A DNA stretch of 64,000 nt, taken from the NCBI GenBank assembly GCA_963575645.1, contig OY754472.1, positions 29,823,401 to 29,887,400 on the forward strand, given 5' to 3'. This DNA is from Xanthostigma xanthostigma. Taxonomy: Eukaryota; Arthropoda; Insecta; Raphidioptera; Raphidiidae. Every line of letters starts with the position of its first letter. Positions within the stretch are counted from its first letter, which is position 1. Shown piece after piece: positions 23,244 to 34,299 of the stretch. Made by a program: the position numbers and the translations under genes. The notes below the pieces were generated by a model, which did not search any database, was not told the origin of the DNA, and saw only the letters and a list, made by a program, of their open reading frames with translations.

Positions 23244-23444
23244 CAGAACCGTTACTAACTTTTTTTGGGGCCCTGGGCAAGAAAAAACTGTATGTCTTTC
23301 AAAAATATTAGCCAAGCCCACCTCCCCCCTCCTTACTACTGTCCTGTCAACGTAGTAACTTTATTTAATTCATAAAATTTAATGTAAGAAGGCTACTGAT
23401 GGGACTTGCCCATCAGGGTTTCAAAAAAGCTAGTTACGGTCCTG
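23244..23444. mobile_element. short hAT-like MITE
   Basis: Left CAGAACCGTTACTAACTTTT and inverted right CAGGACCGTAACTAGCTTTT pair over about 38 bases, continuing CCCTG...GGGCAAG on both sides. At 201 bp it has no frame. The flanking 8-mers do not match, so the target duplication has decayed or the true edges are slightly different. Confidence 0.6.
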
Positions 23445-23696
23445 CGTCTATATATACTCGCTTTTTTATCATTTAACAAAAAACACGTATTATTTAATTT
23501 TTATCAAATTTTTAAAGTTTTTTTTCTTTTTTACAGGTAAGGCCGTTTTTTCTGATTTCGTGGATTTTATGAGTAAGAATTTTTATGCAACATTTTTTCT
23601 ACATGACAATTTATTGGTATACCTACAACTTGATAAATATTATTTGAAACAATTTAAATATGTGTGTACGAAACGCGGTACTCTAAATCTTATAAT

Positions 23697-24300
23697 ACCA
23701 TTCCAACCCACAAGTGGGGAATGGTGCCTACTAGTTTAAATCAAAAATCACTTTTTAAAAATTTTACAATATCTTTCCGTTTTGAGGTTCCCCGAATACA
23801 AAAATCATATTTTTGGAAAAAATGTGCGTCTGTTAGTCTGTGAACATGATACAGGTCAAACGGATGAACGAATTGAAACCAAATTTTGGGAGGATGTTTG
23901 GTATGAAAATATGAAGAGCCCTATTGTTTTTGGGGAAAATCGGCGCATGCGCAGAAGAGATACTTATATAACGGTGTGTTTTATATAATAATGGTATACT
24001 TTTCATAACGGCTTATTATTCTATTTATTTTTTCCAGAAAGTTTCGTTAAAAAAATTTTTTTCTCAACTTTATAGTTTCGGAAATATTTTGAAAATAAAA
24101 AAAAACAGCCGCTCTTTTGTTTTATGGATCTGTCAGAAATAAACTAGTTCAGCATGCTTTGATTAATTTTTACATGATGTGGGACATATTATGTCACCTC
24201 ACGCGATATCAGAAATTTTATTTTCTTTATTATATTCAAATGTCAACATTTTTGAAGTTGGAATGGTCCAGCCGCCCAATTGGCTGGAATTTTTTTGTCC
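23697..24300 (+). mobile_element. dispersed repeat family A, copy 3
   Basis: Complete set of family landmarks: ACCATTCCAACCCACAAG, CTGTGAACATGATACAGG, GGCGCATGCGCAGAAGAGAT, CATGCTTTGATTAATTTT, and GGAATGGTCCAGCCGCCCAA. Part of the CACGCG block is deleted relative to copy 1. Confidence 0.7.
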
Positions 24301-24813
24301 ATATACCTGCGAATTTTCTTATAGTATTCTTATTTGAAGTCACTAAGTAATTGTACATTGTTTTAATTGAAATATAATTGTATTTAACATTGGTGGATAA
24401 AGGGTTAAGTTGCTTTCAGAACATTCTGAAGTGTTTCACATTTTCAAGTATTTACGTAGCATCACTTTAATTAATGGCATATACAGAGTGTTTCAGGAAA
24501 GATAATTGTTTTACCTTTAAAAGAAAATGTAGTTAGTACTTCCTGTTCACTCACTTGAAAGCTTGTTTGTAGCGTAGTAATTTGTATACATTTCTATAAA
24601 ATTTGAAGGATAATCTACGTGACACAGGATAAAAAAATAGAAGAAGAAGAAGAATATTTGTTGTTCCACAAAATATAAATATAAAAATAATAATAACAAC
24701 AAAACTGTTTCCAAACAAACAATAGAAATAATAACAATCTTCCCAATTGCGGAACCAGAATGAAACAATACTGATTTTGGAAATGGAATTTACTCTCCTA
24801 CTGTGGTATCCGT

Positions 24814-24907
24814 ACTCTTTGTATTATTATCTTCAGAGCATTCTGAATGAGTTTGTAATAGTTATTTACATCTCTTTCTAGAATGCTCTGAAGATGATAC
24901 AAAGAGT
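24814..24907. repeat. hairpin, about 30-bp arms
   Basis: ACTCTTTGTATTATTATCTT and CAGAGCATTCT (24814-24844) pair with AGAATGCTCTG and AAGATGATACAAAGAGT (24880-24907), around a 35-base loop. Precursor-miRNA-like in size, but more likely a small foldback repeat. Confidence 0.55.
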
Positions 24908-25084
24908 TATCGTGACGTCAGTTAATTAAATGCAATTTTTAACATCAGTATTGCTTCATTTATTGATCCTGTGCCACGGAGGCCATCCTTCAAATTTCAC
25001 AACACTACCGAAAGGTCACAATCAAAGACGTAAAATATATTAATTTATCATTTATCATTTATTTATCACAAACTACTCTATAAG

Positions 25085-25500
25085 ATCACTTTCGTGTCTG
25101 CCTGTCCGTCCGTCTTTCACAGCCAATTTTCTCCGAATCTACTGGACGAAAAAGTTTGCATATATGCAGAGTTAGATAACTCAATCACGGACTTATAGCG
25201 TAAATAAATGAATTCCGATTTTGGGGTGCAAATTTGAAAATAAAAGAAAACATTATTTTTCAAGTGACATATCAAATGAAAGAGCTCGTTTTAAGAAATA
25301 CAAATATCATTTTAAAGTGTATTGTTTAAAAGAAATCAAGACATCAAAAATCGAGAATTCCCGTCCTTATCTCAAAAACTACTGAGCCTAAAATTCTGAA
25401 AAAAATGTTAAATATATGGCCTCACTCATAGTTTACATACAGAAAACCTAAACGAAAACCCTAAGTCTTAAAGTTGTCACGAAACCAAATGGTACGGAAC
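25085..25500 (+). repeat. possible dispersed repeat with GTCCGTCCGTC start
   Basis: Begins with CTGTCCGTCCGTCTTTCACA, like the start of family B at 38.24 kb, and ends with a GGTACGGAAC string reminiscent of its end. The middle does not match family B. It may be a related family. Confidence 0.35.
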
Positions 25501-25654
25501 TTTCGTTACACTAGTTCCACTCGAAATTGACCGGTATTCTTGGTAATATTATTACTGTTTTTCTGGTAAGTAAATCGTTCTGAAATCTAAGGAAATTGTT
25601 GCTGATATATTAAGAAGTTAAAATGTATACAAATTGAAGGAGATTTAAATTGGT

Positions 25655-25765
25655 TGAGGAACAATTTAAAAATAAGATTTACCAGAGTATCGCTTGTAGC
25701 AAATTATATTTTCATCATCAGGGCCTAAATGCAAGTTGAGATGGTAAATTGTGCAAACTATTTTT
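25655..25765 (-). repeat. partial relative of the 15.54-kb hairpin repeat
   Basis: In reverse orientation it carries CCCTGATGATGAAAAT, GCTACAAGCGAT and a GGAACAATT edge, the order seen at 15510-15650. Only one side of the hairpin is preserved. Confidence 0.45.
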
Positions 25766-25819
25766 ATATACATGATCATTAAATTATGAATTTTACAGAT
25801 TTTTTTAATTTAAAAACAT

Positions 25820-26519
25820 TGTTACAAAACTGATCTAGTTCGTGGTGGAAATTATTTATTTACAATAACAAACGTGTAACAAAACAGTTAAACACCCAAA
25901 CGAAAAGTTCTTCTTTAACATAACAGAAACATTACATAACAACAAATTCTGACTAATAGAATAAAAGAATAAGTAACGAAGAATATAAAGTCATTAATTA
26001 TGTACACAAAATATTTACACTACAGGAACACACCAAAGTTTATTCAGCACACTTAACTATTAACTATGCACATACGATTATTTACAAGAAGTTATTTATG
26101 TTAAACCAGATTTATATAACTTCAGTCAATGGTTTATTAACCACACTGCACTAGCATTTTTTACACATTTCCTTTATCTTCTATCTTTACAGTTACCTCG
26201 GTATTACTGCACCAACTAAACAATTTATGTCACAGCTATTTGTAACCCACTGTACGTTTGCCGCACACACGAAATCTGACTGCCCGACTTCCTGGCGCGC
26301 GTCGTATTTATAGCTTCGACCCCCGCCTGGTCGAATGTTCTAGAAACATCTCACTGGGCCGAGAAACTTCCTACACTTGCTTTGCCTTCTTCAGGCAATT
26401 CTATGAATGTCGGGATTTGACTACCTGTTTTACAAAAACATGCTACCTGCAGTCGTTGTTGTCGTCGAGAACATTCTACAGAAAACATTGGCGCATCAGC
26501 TGGGGGGAAACGTGTAACA
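25820..26519 (-). mobile_element. solo LTR, long relative of the 1.1-kb one (fossil)
   Basis: Starts TGTTACAAAACTG and ends GTGTAACA. It shares TTATTTACAATAA, AACCACAC and a minus-strand TATAAATACGACGCGCG promoter-like block with 1103-1588, and the flanks also resemble that site. No internal genes adjoin. The about 200-bp length difference marks it as a diverged member. Frames at 26258-26629 overlap on both strands and are not genes. Confidence 0.6.
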
Positions 26520-26654
26520 ATATCATAAAACAGTTTTTTTGATAAAAATTTGTTGTTCAATGTGAAAATAAATATTGTACTAACAATTAATTTACTAAAT
26601 TTCAATCCTTTCTCGGTGATTTGAGTCAATCAAGTAGATGATGAAGCAATACAT

Positions 26655-26928
26655 TGTTATGTTCGTGTTCATGCGTGGTGGCAGTAGGTAGACTCGAATT
26701 TTATACTTTGTACACCCTGTATATTATGTTATGCACGATACTTAACAGTGATGAAGTCTTATTATTCATGTAATTTGATTGAGAGCGTCTACAAGTCAGC
26801 AACTCAAGTCGGTATGATTTACAATAAAATAGACACCGTGTGCTTCAATTCACTGCGGTGTTTGTTAAAATATACTAACAAATGTATAAAATAAGAAACA
26901 GCATAACATCTGGCGCTCAACGCCAACT
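26655..26928 (+). mobile_element. LTR plus primer-binding-site-like fossil
   Basis: TGTTATG at 26655 and CATAACA ending at 26908 bracket 254 bp. Two bases later comes TGGCGCTCAACGCCAAC, similar to the TGGCGC primer-binding sites of Ty3/Gypsy-type elements. No gag or pol follows. Reading: a left LTR with the start of the leader, broken and undated. Confidence 0.42.
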
Positions 26929-27049
26929 TTGATTTTAATTATCTGACTGAATATATCGTAGCGGCCAAATCGAAAAAGCGCTTATGTCGATTTTTTTAGT
27001 TTTTCCGATTCGCCATAGTGTCATAAATTACTTACGCGTAGCCCGCACG

Positions 27050-27327
27050 CAGCCCCGGATCTGGGGGGGGGAACCGGGGCACCCGCCCCGGGCGGCAATT
27101 TTAGAAGGCGCCAAAACCATAATATAATATGGTTGGAAACCACATCTAATCTGTCCTTTTTCCGATTTACTTTATCTGCTTGTTTTCTGACGGTTTCCCG
27201 TTCACGAAAAATACCAACCATTATATATTTGTGAGTTTTTTTAAGTTATTTATCTCAAATGCTGGAGAGAAGGGGCGCCATTATCAAGTTTCTGCCCCGG
27301 TTCGAAAAAATCGTAGATCCGGGGCTG
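27050..27327. mobile_element. hAT MITE with exact 8-bp target duplication
   Basis: CAGCCCCGGATCT tips are inverted, and an inner AACCGGGGCA block is also inverted. CCCGCACG flanks both sides (27042-27049 and 27328-27335). At 278 bp it is non-autonomous. The GC-rich tips contrast with the AT-rich surroundings. The 66-codon ORF inside (27021-27221) crosses the left boundary. Confidence 0.85.
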
Positions 27328-27864
27328 CCCGCACGTTCGTTTTTTAAGGAACTTAAAACTGGGTAGGTATTGCAAGCAACATTATTTTTTCACTATTTCG
27401 GGTGCTGTTTACTGACAATTTTAGATTACCATGATTGTGTAGAAATTGAGCATTTTTAAACATTATACAAAATAGATCTCAAAAATGTGTATGTGGAAGG
27501 TATGATAAAATTGGTACGTAATTCACTTTACCTTGTGACCGCCAATTTAGGATGTGTTGAAGAAGGAAAACGAGAGTATAATGGAGTATTGACCTTACTC
27601 AACTGTTTTGTTAGCATCTTGTAAGATTTCGAACTCTGTTTCATGCGGATATAAATTTTTGATCGTGTATTTATTAGAATCCAATCTTGTAAAGATCTAT
27701 TCATTTGAAGAACTTTTTTTTGTGTTGAAGGTACAGTTATGTTAACCTTTTTTTTATTTGGAATAAGTATAATTTTTTTTTCAATACACCATAAAATTTC
27801 TTTTCATTTGAAAAAAAAACGTGTAATGCTATTTCAGAAACGTATAGGTACTCGTAGACTACGT

Positions 27865-28387
27865 TAGGGATGTTGAAAAAGTATCGATATATCGATATTT
27901 TTAATTCAAAACGTCGCTATTTTTAGCCGATATATTTTGATCCGATATATCGATACAAAATATTCAATATCGCAAATTGTATCAAAACGATATATATTTT
28001 TTTTTATTTATGTAACTAAAGTCACTAGAATCCAAAACCGTAATACTGGTTTGCCTAATACAATAAATAGGCTTAAAAAAATTAGTTAGAAGATAGCTTT
28101 TTAGTTTTTGATATTTTTGTAATTATTGTATTGCCTAATTAAAAGAAATACTGGTAAAAATACCTTCAATTTTATTGAGATTTTTGTACATTAAAATAAT
28201 GTAGGTACATTTTATGTAAAAATTACTATTGATAATATTAAGCTAAATACACTATTATTTTAAAAACGCAAAATTTTTTGAAAATTTGACCAATATATCG
28301 ATGTTTTTTCCTCGATATATTGACGTCGATATTGATATTTTTATAAATATCGATATATCGATATTTTTTTCACTTCTGACATCCCTA
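27865..28387. mobile_element. hAT MITE with iterated GATATATCGAT motif
   Basis: TAGGGATG tips are inverted, with GACTACGT on both flanks (27857-27864 and 28388-28395). Both subterminal regions are dominated by ATCGATATATCGATA-type strings, several copies on each side and near each tip. The centre is AT-rich with no frame. Length 523 bp. Confidence 0.87.
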
Positions 28388-28621
28388 GACTACGTGCAGA
28401 AAAGTCGAGCTTACTAAAATTTGACTGCCAGCGATAGTAGTGGAAAGACAGTAACTTATCATTGTAATATTTACATGGTAACAATGCAAATAATAATTTT
28501 TATTTGTGTGCTGTGCCATAACCTGAAAATGTTAAATGGGTAAAACATCGAACGATAATGTTTGTTGTATTGTAGACTTTTATACTGTGTAATACAGTAT
28601 AATTAAAAGAAGAATTGAAAA

Positions 28622-28892
28622 CAAGGGCGTGGATATGGAAGGTAAAGGGGGTAATTACCCCCCCCCCCCCCAGGATCATAATAATAAAAAAATAAAACTG
28701 AAAATACGAATACCTGGCTAAAAAATAAAATTTAGGAATACTTTTTGAAAAGGAATTTGTAAAATTAGTTTGGGAAGTAATAATTTGCCTGACATCTTCG
28801 AGAGTATTCTTGTGTTATATTAAAGTAAAACTTAAAAAAAATATTGATTTTTTGCTTTACCCTCCCCCCCAGAAAAAATATCTACGTTCTTG
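28622..28892. mobile_element. hAT MITE, CAAGGGCGTGGATA family, copy 1
   Basis: Left CAAGGGCGTGGATATG and inverted right CAAGAACGTAGATATT are related. Flanks ATTGAAAA / ATTGAAAG match in 7 of 8 positions. It includes a C14-type homopolymer near 28659. The reverse-oriented sister at 33300-33549 shares GGTAATTACCCCC, GGATCATAATAA-like and CTTTTTGAAAAGGAA blocks. Length 271 bp. Confidence 0.82.
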
Positions 28893-29028
28893 ATTGAAAG
28901 AGAATTTAAAGACTGATCTTCTTACAATGTCTGTATAAGGTAGATGATTTTGTTATATACAAGATAAATCTTTCTTTTTAATTGATGAATCCTATACATA
29001 ATTGTATGTCTTTGGATCAATAAATTCT

Positions 29029-29107
29029 AATTTTAATTTTAAATAAAATAACAGACAAACCTATCTGTTTGGTTTGTCTGTCTGTTATTTTATTTAGAAT
29101 TAAAATT
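29029..29107. repeat. hairpin, about 34-bp arms
   Basis: AATAAAATAACAGACAAACC pairs with GGTTTGTCTGTCTGTTATTT, with extension into AATTTTAATT / AATTAAAATT. The loop is TATCTGTTT. Either a small foldback element or an inverted duplication. Confidence 0.6.
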
Positions 29108-29494
29108 GCGAAAGACACTGCATTTATTTAAAAAAAATTTTAAACACTATTGAAGAATTTTCTTCGTGTGGATAGTTTCTTTACAAAATATTAAATTTTA
29201 TTGTTTCCAATGTAGGTGTTGGTATCGTGTTATTTTGACATATCAAACAGATTTTATCTCGAATGACAAAACTATCTATCCGTTTAATCATATATTATTT
29301 TATTTTGACTTTCCAAGGTAGATACATAACAACAATTTAATTTATTCATGATTCTTTCCATAATTTTATTAATAAAATTGACTAAATGTGTGTTACGTAT
29401 GAACAATTTTTGACGTGCTCAGGGCTTCGTATACCCAAAGAACCTTATTATTCTGCCACTGACTTCTCTACTTCGATATGAACATTTTAAGACA

Positions 29495-30115
29495 ATAAAA
29501 AAATTCCAGCCAATTGGGTGACGGGACCATTCCAACTACAAAGTGTTGACATTTGATGTAGTAAAATAAAGAAAATAAAATTTCAGATATCGCGTGAGGT
29601 GGCGTTGGTAATGACTAGTATTCAATATGATATTTGCTACTCGTTGCTATGGTTACCTACATAATATGTTCACGTCATGTAAAAATTAATCAAAGCATGC
29701 TTAACTATCATATTTCTAACAGATCTACAAAACAAAATAACAGCTGATTTTTTTTTCAAAATATTTACGAAACTATAAAGTTTAGAAAAAAAATTTAACG
29801 AAACTTTCTTGAAAAAATAAGTAGAATAATAAGCCCTCATGAAAAGTATTATATAAAAATTATATATAAAAAAAAAACACCATTATAGCATATACTTATA
29901 TCTCTTCTGCGCATACGCTCTTTATATTTTCATACCAAACATCCTCCCAAAATTTGGTTTTAATCCGCTCATCCGTTTGATCTGTATCGTACTCACAGAC
30001 AAACGGACGCACAGAGTTTTTCCAAAAATATGTTTTTTGGATTCGGGGGACCTCAGAACGAAAAGATATACTTAGTAAAATTTTGAAAAGTGATTTTTGA
30101 CCTAAACTATAGTAG
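29495..30115 (-). mobile_element. dispersed repeat family A, copy 4 (reverse)
   Basis: The reverse complement carries CCATTCC at the start, ACGATACAGATCAAACGGAT, AGAAGAGATATAAG, AAGCATGCTTTGATTAATTT, and GGAATGGTCCCGTCACCCAA. It directly abuts the left tip of the Tigger-like element. The 85-codon ORF here translates repeat sequence. Confidence 0.7.
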
Positions 30116-30288
30116 GGTAGGACGGGGGAATGGCGTTCACTTAAGGAAAACATGGTGTATTTTTTAAATTATTTATTATGAATCAAAATTAACAAGAGTA
30201 ACAAAGTCTTTAATTATCGAGTAATCAACAATTTAACAACAAAAGCATATATCTTTCACCTACTAGTAGTAGGAAAACATTATTAAAA

Positions 30289-30781
30289 AAAACTTTTTAA
30301 CAAAAAAATTAAACCGCCGAAAAACTGAAAAGCAAAAAATAATAAATCTTTTTATTTAACTAAGTTCTATTTAAGTAGTTGAACGTATGTGACAGTCTAG
30401 TATATCTAAGTAATTTTGAGTCGGCGTCAACAATCCTTCGCCGGAAATCTCTGAGAGTTCACGAAGTTAATGTCAGCGACAGAGCAACCCGAACGGGCAC
30501 ACACTGAGGGCACACGTCTTTGCGAGTGGTCGTGTGGAGAGCGCATGTTTAGAATGTTAATGTTTATCGCTGGAGATTTCACGTATCATTGTTAATTTGA
30601 TTTGGTTATTTCTTTTAGTGATCTTTGTTCATTGATTGTTTGACGCCGACTCAAAATTACTTAGATATACTAGACTGTCACATACGTTCAACTACTTAAA
30701 TAGAACTTAGTTAAATAAAAAGATTTATTATTTTTTGCTTTTCAGTTTTTCGGCGGTTTAATTTTTTTGTTAAAAAGTTTT
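30289..30781. repeat. 146-bp near-identical inverted repeat pair
   Basis: 30289-30434 and 30634-30781 are inverse copies. In what I compared, the arms differ by a single-base indel near the inner edge. The 200-bp spacer is less AT-rich and unique here. The outer AAAACTTTTTAAC tips abut A-rich DNA. This is a young foldback element or a recent inverted duplication inside the Tigger-like element. Confidence 0.75.
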
Positions 30782-30845
30782 TATTTTATAATTTTTTGTG
30801 GCTATATAATTTATAATTGTAATACACAACTCAGCATGAAAATCT

Positions 30846-31335
30846 GTGAGTGAACAATAAATCACCCCTATTTTCCCACCCTTAGGGTAGGAATTTTTTT
30901 TCCAAATTTATATGAGACCAACCTCGAGGTATACCCTATCCAATAAAAAAATAATTATCAAAATCGGACTACTCTGTAAAAAGTTATGTGTGGTCATACA
31001 TTACATTCAGTGAGTAAACAATCAATCATCCCCTGTTTTCCTACCCTTAGGGTTGGAATTTTTTTACCAAATTTATATGAGACCAACTTCGGGGTATACC
31101 CTTTCAACCAAAAAAATAATTATCAAAATCGGACTACTCTGTAAAAAGTTATGTGTGGTCATACATTACAATCAGTGAGTGAACAATCAATCATCCCCTG
31201 TTTTCCTACCCTTAGGGTTGGAATTTTTTTACCAAATTTATATGGGACCAACTTCGGGGTATACCCTTTCAAACAAAAAAATATTTATCAAAATCGGACT
31301 ACTCTGTAAAAAGTTATGCGTGGTCATACATAAAT
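30846..31335 (+). repeat. three tandem units of about 165 bp
   Basis: Units start GTGAGTGAACAAT-like at 30846, 31010 and 31175. Each carries CCCACCCTTAGGGT or CCTACCCTTAGGGT, GACCAAC(C/T)TCG(A/G)GGTATAC, and AAAATCGGACTACTCTGTAA. An A-rich tract and CTTGAGAACCTCCTCC with GTCGGTTAAAAAA follow. I recall this end from many lepidopteran repeats, so the array is probably the 3-prime part of one. Confidence 0.75.
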
Positions 31336-31464
31336 AAAAAAAAAAAAAAAAATAAAAAAAAAAAAAAAATATACGCGTCGACTTGAGAACCTCCTCCGTT
31401 TTTGTTTTTCGTCGGTTAAAAAACATGTTTGAGCGGCATTGCCCCTGACTTTGGGTAATGCCGC

Positions 31465-31715
31465 TCAGGGTCTCATAAAGAAGTGTACCCAATCCAATCT
31501 GGCTGTTTTGCTGCTTTGATCAAAATTGTTTTTGATATTGTTGCGCTCAGCAAATTTATAAACAAGTTTACGCAAATCTGCAACATTGAGTCCATAATAT
31601 AGCGAGCCCACCAACTTAACTTGTTCAGCAATTTCAGTTTCTTGCTGTTGGGTGAAAAACGGGCTTCTTCGGTCCAAGCCGCTTTAGCGGTGGTCCTTTG
31701 ACGATTTCTTGGCAT
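31465..31715 (-). pseudogene. pogo/Tigger transposase N-terminal fragment
   Basis: The upstream part reads MPRNRQRTTAKAAWTEEA, a pogo-like start with a psq-type DNA-binding helix. The next frame reads FFTQQQETEIAEQVKLVGSL then LRKLVYKFAERNNIKNNF and KTARLDWVHFFMRP, matching the CENP-B/Tc5-type helix-turn-helix with its RNNIKxxF and DWxxxF signatures. The two parts lie in different frames (about 31630-31677), and sequence ends near 31465 at an insertion. The rest of the protein, including DDE, is missing. Confidence 0.68.
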
Positions 31716-32154
31716 ATCTATCTAAAACAATAAAAAAATAAGTCACTAAGGGGTAATGGCGCTCAGATGAGCGGTATAACCCCAACCGGTCGTTTTGTAA
31801 TTAATTTGAAATTTTAAAAAAATTAGGTATACACGATTGTTGAAAATTGACTGCAATATCACAAAATAGAACAGTTTATTGGCAGAAAAGTAAAATTAGT
31901 AATTAAATAAGCATTAAAGTTTTGAACTTACCGACAAAAAACACTTAATTAAAAATTAGATCAGTGCGGCCGCAAACGAAGAAACGCTCTTCACGGTCAC
32001 ATGACGCGAGCTGACTGTCCGTTTGCAACGCTGTCTATTAGAGGCCCCCTCCCCTCGCGCTTCACTCGACGTGACGTGTCGCTGCGTTTCTTTTTGACAG
32101 AGTTACAGGGGTGAGCGCCATTACCCAGTGAGCGCCATTCCCCCTTCCTCCCCT

Positions 32155-33290
32155 ACCACTCCCCACTTATGGGTTAGCATGTTAAAATAAAAGTCAGTAC
32201 GGAATTTACCATTTATTTTTTGAAAACAAGCATGCTTTTTAAATACGAATTGCAGTGTAAGGACCATAATATAATCCTCGCTGTAGTTGCTGATTCCAAA
32301 GAAATCTTGGATAAATATATGGTTAACCTTAGTTAGGTGTAACAAGCGAAAACAACATATTGTTGTTTAAACCCGAGTTGAATGTCAGTAAACGGTCGTG
32401 ATTTACTGAAAATCTCAGCGTGAAATATATATTTTCAGCGTCGAGCTCTTTGAAAATTACTCAATAAGAAGACGTTCCTACACATATTTGCAGAGACTAG
32501 GTTCAGTGCATATTTTCATTTTTTACGTAAAATGCAGCTGTATAAATAAATTATAAGAATTATAGCTATCTTGTCCTGTTTGTCATCGCATAACTTGATT
32601 CGAGTGGATTAGGAATGTGAAAATAAGACTTGGAAATTTTTCCCAAATTCATTTTCTCCACATCGGACTTTGTCCAGCTTGAAAACTAAAGCGCTCGTTG
32701 CTGGGATAAACAGACCATTTATTTAAGTGCTTGATCCTCGATGCTTCAAGCATTTAGGTTCAGTACTTACTGCTTTGTACAGCTCTGTCTATGATGTATC
32801 TTGACCATAAAAAAATCCATATTTATAAATTTATGTTCTTTTTCTCTTTGCGGATAAATGCATAATGAACTTGCCAAAGTTCCGTGATTGTCCGCAGATA
32901 GAAACAGAACATTTATATCACCGTCTCAAATTGTTGGTTACATTGTGGCAAATAGGAACCCGTCGAGATTTGCAGATTGTCAATTCAAGACTTTTTTGTT
33001 GAATATAGTCGTTTTTCCCTGTGAATAGCAGCTCCCTTTTATGATTGCATGGCGAGACCAGCCAAAATATTTTATCTCGATAAAAAAAATCTCCAACTAG
33101 GATCACGTCGTGTGAAGTCAGAAGTCGAATGAATTGAACTGGTTGTTTCACGGTTTTATATGTACGTAGCATATATCTTAGTGGCGGCAGAAGAGGGAAT
33201 ACCGGTCTACCTTGACAACACGTTACTATTTTATGTAGATATTTGTATATAAGTATAAGTATATGTACTCATAAATATCTAATTAATTTC
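32155..33290. other. no gene recognised
   Basis: Moderately AT-rich and free of the repeats seen elsewhere. Minus-strand frames at 32121-32345 and 32918-33172 lack motifs. Confidence 0.35.
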
Positions 33291-33299
33291 CTGCCAGTT

Positions 33300-33549
33300 C
33301 AAGGATGTAAATATTTTTTTCGGGGAGGCGGGTTAAACAAAAAAAATCAATATTTTTTAAATTTTATTAATATCACACAAGAATACTCACGATGGAAGGT
33401 GTTAAGCAAAATATTAATTCCCAAACTAATTTTACACATTCCTTTTCAAAAAGTATTTCTACATTTTATTTTTTAGCCAGATATTCGTATTATTTTGATC
33501 CTGGGGGGGGGAGTAATTACCCCCTTTACCCCACATATCTACGCCCTTG
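33300..33549. mobile_element. hAT MITE, CAAGGGCGTAGATA family, copy 2
   Basis: Left CAAGGATGTAAATATTTTTT and inverted right CAAGGGCGTAGATATGTGGG are related, and TGCCAGTT flanks both sides exactly (33292-33299 and 33550-33557). The interior is the reverse complement of 28622-28892. Length 250 bp. ORFs of 77-78 codons here are element sequence in shifted frames. Confidence 0.87.
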
Positions 33550-33599
33550 TGCCAGTTTCTGTAAAGTTAAAAAAAAATCTGTTTCTACTATAATGATGA

Positions 33600-33751
33600 A
33601 AATCTGTCCGTCCTACAGAAACTTTTGAAGGGTAACTCCGATCGTCATGAAATTTGGACCCGATATTCGTCTCGGTAAACTAAGATGAACATGTTCCCCG
33701 CCCCCCATTCGTTCGTTTGCACCTGGATGAAACCGGGACGGACCGCTAGTA
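33600..33751 (-). mobile_element. family D tail (reverse)
   Basis: The reverse complement starts ACTAGCGGTCCGTCCCGG and TTTCATCCAGG, then GAACGAATGG, CATGTTCATCTTAGTTTACC, AAATTTCATGACGATCGGAG and TTACCCTTCAAAAGTTT. The same order occurs forward at 38955-39110. Confidence 0.55.
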
Positions 33752-34299
33752 TTATGTAAAAATGAGCACGATAACGCCATCTCTCAGTGTAAAAATGAAA
33801 AGTCCAAATGTATTTGTATTCCTGTATTAGTAGATCGTCTGTCTTACGGATCGCCTTGATATTGGGTCGGCAGCAACGATCCACGGATTAGCGACTTACG
33901 TGATTCGTTAAACTTAAACAGTCCACAATAGGGTTCGGTGTTTAACACATCCCTGGCACATTATGAAACAGTGCGAATGTTAAAGCTACGTATATCTTTT
34001 TCCGTAAGACTTGTCATACGAGGCCCTACACTGTAAATCCTTCAGGGAAATCATTGCGGCGTTTCTTTGCTCTCTATACATGTCTACTATCTCTATGTAT
34101 CCGCGCTGTATTTCATCTGGGGTTATGGATTCTTTATACACATGCACTTCTTGAATGCCATGGGATTAAAAAAAATGTATGCAGATATATACAGCACAGT
34201 AAAGTGAAGAGAAAATACATAAAACATTACATATATATAGACGTTAGTTCGAATAAAAAACTTGTGTTTACTTTGCTTGATTCTTCTGTTTCATTTTAT

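Larger units (their letters stand above)
30120..32150 (-). mobile_element. Tigger/pogo-like DNA transposon remnant with nested repeats
   Basis: The outer ends share GGGGGAATGGCG(T/C)TCACT in inverted orientation (30124-30141 and 32128-32142), preceded by GTAGGG(T/G)AGGA-like tips. The minus-strand interior encodes the N-terminal part of a pogo/Tigger-type transposase (31465-31715). The catalytic DDE domain is absent. Insertions inside include a foldback (30289-30781) and a 165-bp tandem array (30846-31335). GGGTAATGGCGCTCA-like motifs recur at the tips and inside. Confidence 0.65.

Noticed and set aside
30846-31335. CRISPR-like direct repeats
   Set aside because: Units are contiguous tandem copies without unique spacers in a eukaryotic transposon setting.
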